A DNA stretch of 64,000 nucleotides from Cymbomonas tetramitiformis. Taxonomy: Eukaryota; Chlorophyta; Pyramimonadophyceae; Pyramimonadales; Pyramimonadaceae. Shown one piece after another: positions 20,801 through 28,700 of this stretch (positions within the stretch are counted from its first letter, which is position 1; each line of letters opens with the position of its first letter). Both the position numbers and the translations under genes were made by a program. The notes beneath the pieces are model-generated. The model worked only from the letters and a program-made list of their open reading frames with translations, was not told the origin of the DNA and ran no database searches. The DNA is taken from positions 1-64,000 of the forward strand of contig LGRX02034546.1 in NCBI GenBank assembly GCA_001247695.2, given 5' to 3'.

Positions 20801-21613
20801 TGGGATTTCTTGGTGGGCACGGGACCCCTGAAGAACGCACTCAAGCTGACCATCGACCTCTACCGAGGCATCGCCACCTCTGAGGCCGCGGTGTCACTGG
20901 GCATGAGGGAGAAGGTCACGCTGCCATTGATCGAGCTGACGCCGCCCGTTGATGCGAGGAGCAAGCGGAACGAAGACCCCAGGGTGTGCCTGGCGACTGA
21001 GATCTTCGACGACGGTGCTACGCTAGCGCGCACTCTTGCCCCCGCCTTTGCAGGCTGCGCTCCACCTCCACATGAGGCGGTGTTTCCAGACACAAGGGGA
21101 GAGGACCGTCTGGCCCTCTCAGGAGAAAGGTGTGCACCTGCACCTTGTGCATTCTCACGAAACCACCCCGAGCTGGTGGACCTCCTGGCATCATGGCTAG
21201 AGGAGATGAGACTGAGAAGGTTCAACTTGGAGGAGAGGGAGAGGCTCGATGCGCGTTGCCAGTCCATGGTGGAGGCGGGCTTCTTGATGCGAGTCGAGCT
21301 CACTGGGCGGGTCAACTTGCACGCCGAGAGCTCAACGTTCGAACCACCGGTGCCCGGTACGTCCATAACGGGCCAGATGTTGGGCCTGCTACAAGCGACA
21401 TCACGCAGCCAGCGGGAAGCCAACGTGGCGACCAGAAGCGAGTGGTCCAGTGTTGAAGAGCCAGCCGAGACGGAGTGGAGTCCGTCATGCCAGCCAGCCT
21501 GGCCACGACTCAGACAGATCCTCGCTATCCAGACCTTGCGCAGGAGCAAGAGGCCGAGAGCGAAGCTGACTACAAGCTGGCCAGTGTACAGCCATGGGTG
21601 GGCATGGCAGTGA
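17855..21613 (+). CDS. Gypsy copy 1: Gag-protease polyprotein (frameshifted end)
   Basis: The frame is open from 17744 without ATG; 17855 is a GTG and the first ATG is 18008 (MEYTDSAR), conserved in copy 2, whose protein similarity nevertheless extends upstream to about 17765. Non-AUG start or a spliced leader is possible. Residues 40-400 are a capsid-like region; a zinc knuckle-like CLRCFGGGWHESDPEQC is near residue 450. An acidic repeat (DDSDEDDDCPGME) lies near 765-800. The retropepsin motif LLLDTGANCNIIP is near residue 909; it cleaves Gag-Pol. A frameshift near 21440-21475 diverts the last ~45 residues; the true frame continues at 21475. Confidence 0.8.
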   Translation: MSQHFTELEEEEGAARGQPEVQAPVQPQVQAQAPVQPQVQAQEPLVIFEEAMEYTDSARINLGTLPIYTGTKEEDRPKFLREFADMCENFVRQHNANVRRRLRSGAGTLTDAQIKTLRETPPDFEYLWDIIPACLAGENSQTLSWWRENYEKGGVVASNMDRVLKDTSEHGPLEGTIPCARPPFNEMNTGTTWVIARPVTNQDAQGEVSNDYLTDGTSLKGLTGHDGTRDTQYFYALRGFIAALDKKFMMNGTQEKVDLLTQKPQEVGQDGLTYMKMCQRREMQLNTGKVLSDEELRTFIEDCVENLRIKVFQTRVKEQLRAQFPPPNRVTWKDLESIIEVQDKLKGDAESWILTFLQEITRWCGCQYSTWEARQHGLDLKAIKNSIKKIESAGEGQPGELESSKKAETPPSKKMKKEVNVAERTKKTSYNKTPPPAEGTRTNDKPKCLRCFGGGWHESDPEQCRSGYKHVKMPAGFHESRLGSSKWWDAENAALRMYNLKNRFKSSDWGILVTDWQQLSNDEKDKKYRVKQTPEDKQKGATTGNPEALKAEYQGMVAARKTASRAGSVKSQVLSEDEGSDEEPVAARVAERETHIADAHVHHRGSAGAGAPSGSPTDLLSAMADEMGEEALSSALDTLGLGALPETLCKGAEAELTAAPAVALGSTQRMRGFPVKTPEEYEADAQVPMAPAADEMQRKVQLMASVIKSLGAAFRKLAAGLVAEGRITAPRGVETLVELAETNQLPMPTALAADCQGIGRDHDDDSDEDDDCPGMESGDDSDEDDDCPGMEAGDDSDEEEIPLDEMPEDTVEQPRKGRTTVRVTAAAGSVQESFGVRDFSERGELHAGTMVAKAYELLKKKMFSGLTEEQLTAMAQVQPVCKLLNESLAQGMALVASGGLLMLYKALLLDTGANCNIIPIRTVNRLGLTIFDAETGARVARCDGSPAEFTKYCYVDVVLAAGTPYMTLHRLHAFVTYTNDTTWDFLVGTGPLKNALKLTIDLYRGIATSEAAVSLGMREKVTLPLIELTPPVDARSKRNEDPRVCLATEIFDDGATLARTLAPAFAGCAPPPHEAVFPDTRGEDRLALSGERCAPAPCAFSRNHPELVDLLASWLEEMRLRRFNLEERERLDARCQSMVEAGFLMRVELTGRVNLHAESSTFEPPVPGTSITGQMLGLLQATSRSQREANVATRSEWSSVEEPAETEWSPSCQPAWPRLRQILAIQTLRRSKRPRAKLTTSWPVYSHGWAWQ

Positions 21614-22161
21614 ACCCATGGGATTATCAAGACAAGGAGAGCAGCTGGTCTCAGCAGCGCCTGTACATCGACCGCACGGGCTATGCTCGCTTGTGCACGC
21701 TCTGTGAAGAGGGCAATGGAAGCGGTGTGGACGCAGGATTTGTGCAGGTCAAGTTCTCGCGTTGTGGAGAATGGAAGACCATCTTGGAGACGGAGTTACT
21801 GTAGCCCGACTTCACGTTGGTGGATCAGAAGGTTGACAAGGAGACGAAGATACCCTCAGAAGCCTGGACCACGAGGGCGAGTCACAGGAAGGACAACGAC
21901 CAGGTCCCGCTTCCTGACTGTGGTGCCCATTGGGAAGCTGGGAGGTACACAATGGCGAGTGTTCAGGAGGCCCTCAACACCCACCAGATTTACCCAGGGG
22001 TCGTGACGGGCAAGCTCATGTGGGACAAGGTGGCACGCCAGTTCTGCGTGCTCAGCGAGCACACTCGCGCCCAGTGGGATCTCATGGAGCGCATGGTACG
22101 TCACACCATGGAGGGTGCCGCCAACGTGAGCCCCATGGGGAAGGTGACTGGCGAGTTCTAG
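21475..22161 (+). pseudogene. Gypsy copy 1: continuation of Gag-Pro frame with two stops
   Basis: After the frameshift the family frame continues here (TDPRYPDLAQEQEAES, SWSQQRLYIDRTGYARL). Copy 2 reads ELLWPDFT where copy 1 has TAG at 21802-21804, and ELQLPFYYEK where copy 1 has TAG at 22159-22161. One is TGG to TAG, the other CAG to TAG, so neither stop reassignment nor programmed readthrough explains both. No domain is recognised; the strand-rich sequence with YTMASVQEAL and QWDLMERMVRHTM is well conserved between copies. Confidence 0.7.
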
Positions 22162-22215
22162 CTGCCCTTTTACTACGAGAAGGATCAGCGTTGGCAATAC
22201 CAGCACCTGAAGTAC

Positions 22216-24366
22216 GTGCAGCGAGTGGACATCACTGACCTTCGAGCTCGTCTGAAGGTGAAGTATGATAAGGAGGTGGCTGGTTTGGAGAACCTGGGCG
22301 TAAAGGTTGTCCCGCAGCTCACGCTGTCAGACGCAGCTGACAAGGTGGGGAAGTTCTACCCAGTGACCGATGGGGAAGGAGGCGATGGTGAGGTGTTCAG
22401 CACGAACGCCGCCGCCGTGGAGTACCTACACTTGGGGGACAACGCCAGGGTAATGCTTGGTGCATGCAAGACGGAGGAACAAGCACGTGACGCGCTGAAC
22501 ACCTATGGGGCCAGAAGGAACCCTCCGGTACGCACACACAAGACTCTCAGTACACAGAAGATGGTCAGAGGAGATGAGGCAGGACCATCTGGCTCCACGC
22601 CGCCGCCATCCTCAGCTACGCTTCGCCTGAAGCATCAAACCTGGCCCAATGGAGCCTTCGACCCTGCGAAGCTAGAATATCACACATCAGTGTTCCAGGG
22701 CACTTACGAGCCAGAGTCACCCACCCGCAGCGAGAACACCGCTGGGGAAGCCGACTGGCTGGATCCGGAGGGGATCTCAGAGTTCGCGGCGTTGCACGGA
22801 CAGACGGTCTTCCTCATCCAATACCGTTGTTTCAAGGGCAAGATCGAGTTTCAGCTTGGGAAGCCCTATGCACAGCGAGGGAAGGGAGTGCACACGCAGC
22901 GACTCAGCAACAAGACACTGCACAGGTACTCCTCCTCCGCAGGGGTGGGGCAACGGGGAGAGTTTTTGCCTCTGGGCGGGCAGTCGAAAGGCTGCACGGG
23001 AGGACTCCTGGGCACCATACAGAAGCACATGGAGCACCTTGTCCATCGCACACAACTCGTGGAGATAGCCAGGAGCCATTTGAACGATGGTCCACAGCAA
23101 GGCACTCTACGTGTGTTCAAGACCCGAGCCAACGCCCAGTCCAAGGCCGTCTACTACCTCTTCGAGGATCATCGCTATTACCATGAGCGGGGACCCGACG
23201 AGATGGTGTTCACCTTGGAGTACCTTTCCTCTGGGACACGTAAGTTCGACTGCTGTAGCTGGGAGACCTGGAACAAGGTGGCCGTGATGCATCGGGAGCC
23301 ATTGTCAGCGTTCACATCCCTGGTGGGCCCTGCGTTGCTGGCTGAAGCACATCGAGCAGAGGTACACGAGCACCTGCGCAACGACTTCATGAGGTGCTTG
23401 GACCCAATCGTGGGGGATGATGATTCCCATGCAGGAAGTGAGGAGGAAGATGGCAGCGTCTCGGGACACTCGCCCGACCTCGCGGCTGCTGCGGGTGCGA
23501 GCACCCACACGTGTCGCACAAGAACACCGTCGCCGCAGACGGAGAGTTCTGATGAGGACGTGGAGGTCATCAGTGAGAGGTTTGTTGGATTGGCTGCCGA
23601 TTTGGCGCGAGGGCGCGCCGAGGTCGCAGCGAACAACGTCACCATGGCGGCTCTCTCAGAGTCAATAAGGGCGCGCCAGGAGATCATCAGGTCATCAGAA
23701 GAGATCATCAGAGAATATGAAGAGCGACCTCGCGCTGCCCGCGCGACTGCGAGGATGAGCACGCTTGGGTCAGACTGCCCTGGGCTTGATGGTCGTGGTG
23801 GTGCACGAGCTGCGCCTACGCGGGAGCTCTGCTCTGGCCAAGCTCTCAGCGGGACACGGACCAGGGGCTTAGAGTGCAACATGGCACAGCGGCCCGAGCA
23901 CCAGTCAGTCCACGACATTCTAAGGTCCCCGACGCATTCAGTCTGCACGCAGCGGACTGAAGCTATGCCTCCGGCTGCGCAGGAGCAGGAGGCCACTTCG
24001 CTCGTGCCATCGCCAACCCGGGGCTCCACAGCGCCCAGCAGCCCAGAGCGATCCAGTGGCCGCGTTGCGCGCACCGACACCCGACGTGAAGGCCATCTTG
24101 CGACATGCCCGCAGAGTCCGACCGCGAGGCCCGTGCAGCAGCGCTCGCCACGAGCTGGCCAGCGCAGGAGGAGATCTCCGAGCCCCAGGAGGGAGGCCCA
24201 ACATCATGGCGCAGCTCGCAGTCGACATGCAGGCAGCAGCGCGCCGCGTTCTCCCTATGAGCGCCTAAGTTATGATGGACGTTGGGAGGAGAGAAGAAGG
24301 GAGAGCGCACTGGGGCCTTTTCAAGGGGGCACCGGGCCGGCTGCAGCCCGGCGCGCCCGTCACTGA
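22216..24366 (+). CDS. Gypsy copy 1: C-terminal part of Gag-Pro polyprotein, RS-rich
   Basis: This is the same family frame after the second nonsense codon. The N-terminal half (VEYLHLGDNARVM, TVFLIQYRCFKGKIEFQLGKPY, FYHERGP) is globular and unrecognised. The C-terminal third is a helix (AALSESIRARQEIIRSSEEIIREYEE) and a long Arg/Ser/Pro-rich tail (RRRRSPSPRREAQ), likely nucleic-acid binding. It ends PAAARRARH-stop; copy 2 ends PAAARRARY-stop at the same place, so this is the true end of the first polyprotein. The Pol frame follows in a different frame in copy 1 and in the same frame in copy 2. Confidence 0.7.
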   Translation: MQRVDITDLRARLKVKYDKEVAGLENLGVKVVPQLTLSDAADKVGKFYPVTDGEGGDGEVFSTNAAAVEYLHLGDNARVMLGACKTEEQARDALNTYGARRNPPVRTHKTLSTQKMVRGDEAGPSGSTPPPSSATLRLKHQTWPNGAFDPAKLEYHTSVFQGTYEPESPTRSENTAGEADWLDPEGISEFAALHGQTVFLIQYRCFKGKIEFQLGKPYAQRGKGVHTQRLSNKTLHRYSSSAGVGQRGEFLPLGGQSKGCTGGLLGTIQKHMEHLVHRTQLVEIARSHLNDGPQQGTLRVFKTRANAQSKAVYYLFEDHRYYHERGPDEMVFTLEYLSSGTRKFDCCSWETWNKVAVMHREPLSAFTSLVGPALLAEAHRAEVHEHLRNDFMRCLDPIVGDDDSHAGSEEEDGSVSGHSPDLAAAAGASTHTCRTRTPSPQTESSDEDVEVISERFVGLAADLARGRAEVAANNVTMAALSESIRARQEIIRSSEEIIREYEERPRAARATARMSTLGSDCPGLDGRGGARAAPTRELCSGQALSGTRTRGLECNMAQRPEHQSVHDILRSPTHSVCTQRTEAMPPAAQEQEATSLVPSPTRGSTAPSSPERSSGRVARTDTRREGHLATCPQSPTARPVQQRSPRAGQRRRRSPSPRREAQHHGAARSRHAGSSAPRSPYERLSYDGRWEERRRESALGPFQGGTGPAAARRARH

Positions 24367-25054
24367 GAAGCAGCCCCGGCGCACAGCCGGGCACACAGCC
24401 CGCCGATGGAGGGTGGGCGAAGCGCACTCAGGTGTGCTTCCTGCTAGTGGGGGTGTTCGTGCGCTTGCAATGGCCGCAGCTGCCTCACTTTGCAGTGATG
24501 GTAGCATGGATGGCCATGGAGATATCCAGGTGCCTTGGTGAGGTCGTCGCCGTCTGGGCATGCCGCACTGGGGTGCCCCGCAGAGCCATGACACGCGCAT
24601 TGTGGGCCATACATACCGCGCCGCTCGAGCCATGGGCGCATCATCGGGCGCATCTGCGTGTGCTGTTGGAGCTGGCTAGGCACCTGCTGCTGCTGGTCGT
24701 GGGGGCCCTTAAGGTAACCGGGCTCCACCATGTCCAGCGTGGGCTGTGGTACGTGCCACTGCTACGGTTCGGGCTCGCCATGCTCGCCATGCACTTCACT
24801 CACATGGTCGGTACTCTGGGGTGCATCTTGGTAGTTGGCGCCCACGTTATGAACCATGGGTTGCCAGGCTCCTGCTTGGTTTGCGATGGAGGCGCGTTCA
24901 CCACGCTTGAGGCTCGAATGGGCCGTGCGCTGGCGGTCGCCCAGCGAATCTCGGCCGCGGGTCCAGCCACGCTGGCAGCTGTCCCTCGGCGCATGCAGAA
25001 GCCGCGTTTTGCCGCCCGGCTGCAGCGCCTGCGATTCACAGCCGCTTGCTACCA
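24282..25054 (+). CDS. Gypsy copy 1: multi-pass membrane region ahead of RT
   Basis: This frame lies one base back from the Gag frame. It encodes several hydrophobic segments: CFLLVGVFVRL, FAVMVAWMAMEI, LLELARHLLLLVVGAL, LLRFGLAMLAMHF and LGCILVVGAHV. After the 671-bp insertion come [17 protein letters not shown] and [19 protein letters not shown]. Between them is a basic stretch, VPRRMQKPRFAARLQRL. Copy 2 conserves the pattern, so it is a real coding feature. No signal peptide is clear. It precedes reverse transcriptase, unlike Env, which follows integrase. Where translation starts (24282 is upstream of the Gag stop) is unknown. Confidence 0.6.
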
Positions 25055-25725
25055 TGGCTACTGCCCAGTGGTACTAGTCATACGTAGTACCAGAACCGAA
25101 TCTGGTACTCCCACAAGTACCAAAACGCCGGATTTTTTTTGGCTGCCCTCCTCCACCTTGATGGTGCTACCCATCATATATCATTCCCTTTGAGACCCAA
25201 ACTGCGTTGCCTTATGCCCCATGGGTCTATAACGCACGTATATTAAGCGCAAGAGGGCGTCGAATGCCGTTGGGTCGCAAAATTTTGGCCTTTAATTTTC
25301 GCCTAGTTTTGCAAATACCCAGATTTTCTATACCCCCGCGACTTCAACCGCATCTTTTGGCATCAAGATGAGGCCGGATGGAAAATCTGACGAGACACTG
25401 CAGATCGGGCAACTCGCGAACTTGTCAACATAGGTCTCCGAATCTTCATCCGGAGCGTGTAGCGGGAGTTATGCGGCGAAACATGCTGATACTTGTGATA
25501 GTACCAAAATTTTTAATTAATTTTATGGCCTTTCACCCCCCGAAAGCATGCCGCGCATACACATACCTAAAGTCGATGGGAGTATATTTCAGCGTCAACA
25601 ATAAATCAAAAGGGTCCTAAATGATTTTTCGAAACCTACATGGGACCCATGCACCCCCTCTAGTGCCCAAAATGAAGCATAAGGTTTGGTACTTGTGATA
25701 GTACCAAATCAATGGGCAGTAGCCA
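25055..25725. mobile_element. TGGCTACTGCCC-type non-autonomous element, 671 bp
   Basis: Inverted ends are TGGCTACTGCCCAGTGGTAC and TGGGCAGTAGCCA; the 4-bp duplication is ACCA (25051-25054 and 25726-25729). The motif GGTACT..(C/T)ACAAGTACC or its inverse GGTACTTGTGATAGTACC recurs near both ends. A relative lies at 51126-52212. Insertion plus duplication adds 675 bp, a multiple of three, so the Pol frame resumes unshifted, but the element itself has stops. Copy 2 lacks it. Confidence 0.85.
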
Positions 25726-28700
25726 ACCAGGTGGCGCACTGCCTCTATGTGGCATCAGTCTTGGCACTGGTGGTCTACGTGTCTGCGGGAGGAGGCCTGG
25801 GCCGTATGCAAGGGGGGTGGAGGATGCTGACTTGCATACTGACCCTTCACCCTCCAGTCAAACCAGTGGGGACCAGCAGAATTTTAAAACTTTTGCTGTT
25901 ACTCGCGGTGGCTGCTTGGGTGGCCGCTGTGGCCCCTGGGGAGTTTCAGGGCGTGCTGACGGTGGGATCGTGCTCGGGCTCGCCGACCAGATCTTTCAGG
26001 ACCGCCTGGGAGGACCAGAGGTCTTCGCGCCAATGGGACACTGGGTGGGAGGCTATGGTGGCAGAGCGAGACGAGGTGCTTCCGCACACGGTGCTGGACA
26101 CGTTACAGCCAGGGGGCACGACCAGGGTCACCAAGGACGAGGCCGCGTGGCTGGATACCGAGCTCAATGCCACCTTCGGAGGACATCCCGAGTTCACTGA
26201 GGAGAACTGGGAGGAGATGCGCAACGTGGTGAGGAGGTGCAGCTATTGCTTCGCCAACAAGCCGCAGGACATCAAAGGCTACCATGGAGGTGCGGCACAT
26301 GCGACCTTCGCCATCCCGTTCAAGGACGAGACTAAGGTAGCCTACCAGCGACCGAGGAAATACAGCCCGGGGGAGCAGGAGATCATCGACCTGCACTGCA
26401 AGGAGCTGCTGGAATATGGCTTCATCGAGCCGGCTTCACAGCACTGCAGACACGCCAGCAATGTGGTGGTCGCGGGGAAGAAGGATCACGACACTGGACA
26501 GTGGACTTCGACGAGATTCTGCGTTGACCTCCGGAACACGAACCGGTTGTCGCTGAAGGATAACACGCTACCACATCGTCCAGAAGAGCTCTACCAGCGC
26601 GTGGCCAAGGCCAAGTTCAAGACTACCCTGGACGCGACCAAGGCGTTCCACCAGATTCCCATGACCACTGAGGAGGACAGGGACAAGACAGCGTTCTGGT
26701 GGGGCAACCAGATTTATCGTTACACATCCATGCCGTTTGGAGCAGCTGGAGCGACCGCAGCCTTCATCAGAATCATGGACTACGAGTTGCGTCACCTGCA
26801 ACATTGCACGGTGGCGTACGTCGATGACGTGTGCATATACTCAGACACCGCTGAGCAGCACATCAAGGATGTGGAAGCCGTGCTTCGCACTTTGGGGGAT
26901 GCAGGGATACGCCTGCATTCGGGCAAGTCGACCTTCGGGTCAGCCACTGTGGACTTCTTGGGCTACCGCATCGGCTACAACACTATTGGTGCGCAGGACA
27001 TCAAGTGCAAAGCCATCCAAGAGTTGCCCAAGCCCGAGGACGAGACTGGAGTACGCTCCATCCTTGGACTCATGAACTACTACAAAGGTTTGGTGGGGGA
27101 GCCCATGGGACCCAACTACTCAGAGATGGCGCGACCACTGAACGACTTGCTCAGAAAGGAGGTGTTGGATGTCAAGGAAGCCTGGGGGAAGGAGCAGGAC
27201 CAGGCATTGCAGGCATTGAAGGACGCCCTATGTTCGGGGAGATGTTTGAAGCCCATCGATTATAGTAGGCCCATTTTTCTCTACACGGACTGGAGTAACC
27301 ATGGCATTGGCGCAGTGCTGGGTCAGAAGGACGAGAACGGCGTAGAGCACATCTGCGTGGTGATCAGTCGCTCGCTGTCGAAGACCGAGAGACAGTACGC
27401 GAGCTTCCAGGGTGAGATGCTGGCAGTGGTGTGGGCAATCCGCACGTTACGACAGTACCTGCACGGGATCCACTTCACGCTGATTACCGACCATTCGCCG
27501 CTCACAACACTCATGGAGAAGGGGGACCTGCAGGGTCAACACCTACGCTGGGCCATCAGCCTCCAGGAGTTTGAGTTCACGGTCCAGTACCGACCAGGTC
27601 CGAAGAATGAGAACGCGGATGTGCCATCCAGGTACCCGCTGCCCAGCACCGCGGACGAGACCGGTGCCCGCTTGGATCGTGAAGGGGACCAAGCCAGGGA
27701 AGCGGGGCATGCCGAGAGGCTAACGCGCGGCTTCACAGATACCATCTGCTTGGAAGTGACCAGGGAGCCACCACTTGGTCTAGAAGTGAGCCCAGAGGCA
27801 CAGGTGGCCAACTACTGCGAGAACATGGTCAGGGAGCAGCTGGGGACCGGCGCAGTCCATCGACTGTTTGACGTGCATTACCAAGAAGAGTTGGAGTGCA
27901 ACAAGGGGGTCATGTTTGATACTGACCACCCGGAGGTGGCCAGGTGCTCGGGCAGGTTGACTCGAGTCGCCTGGGATGCCCTCAGCCAGGTCCGGCCAAT
28001 CAGGGGTATGCATTCTGGAGGCTCCCCGGCGATATACGGCGACGAGACCATGGAGGGTGGCAAGCTCAAAGTGCCAAAGAAGATCGACACGAGAGTGATT
28101 GACAAGAGCTTCTTTCGGGAGGCCAGAGAAGAAGGCGTGGTCTGCTATGAGCCGTGTGGGGGCTTGTGTGCTGGACTAGAGATGCTCTTGCGCTGTGGAG
28201 TTAAGGTCAACAAGTATCTCTACCAGGACATCTCGAAGTCCAGCCAGACGGTAGCCAGAGCCAGGTGCATGGCGCTCAGCCGCCGTCATCCTGACTTGTT
28301 TCGTGCCGAGGCAGCCCATTTGGAACAGCTGCCCAGCAACATCGAGGACACCAGTCTCATTGACCTTGTACATGCAGGGGCATTGAGTGGAGAACAATGG
28401 GTCATGGTGTGTGGATATCCATGCCAGGACCTGTCACCAGCTGGCAAGCTGGCTGGTTTGGAGGGCAGGCACAGCAGACTGTTCTACCAGGCAGTGCGAG
28501 TCCTCTCTACGCTGCAGCAGCTGCAGCCTCAGCGACCGCCAGCATATGTGCTAGAGAACGTTTCTCCGTTGTCACACAGGGAGAACTCGAAGATCAGGAA
28601 GGACGTGTTTCCCATCATCAATAACGTGGTGGGCCAGCCAGTATCCTTCGACGCGGCGCGCGCGGGATCATACGCGCATCGTCTACGAGCGTATTGGAGC

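Noticed and set aside
21802..22161. Reassigned TAG codon (as in some ulvophyte algae)
   Set aside because: The two TAGs replace Trp and Gln respectively, and genuine ORF ends also use TAG and TGA.
24282..25960. Envelope gene making copy 1 a retrovirus-like element
   Set aside because: The hydrophobic region precedes RT, has several membrane segments and no signal peptide or surface-protein pattern.
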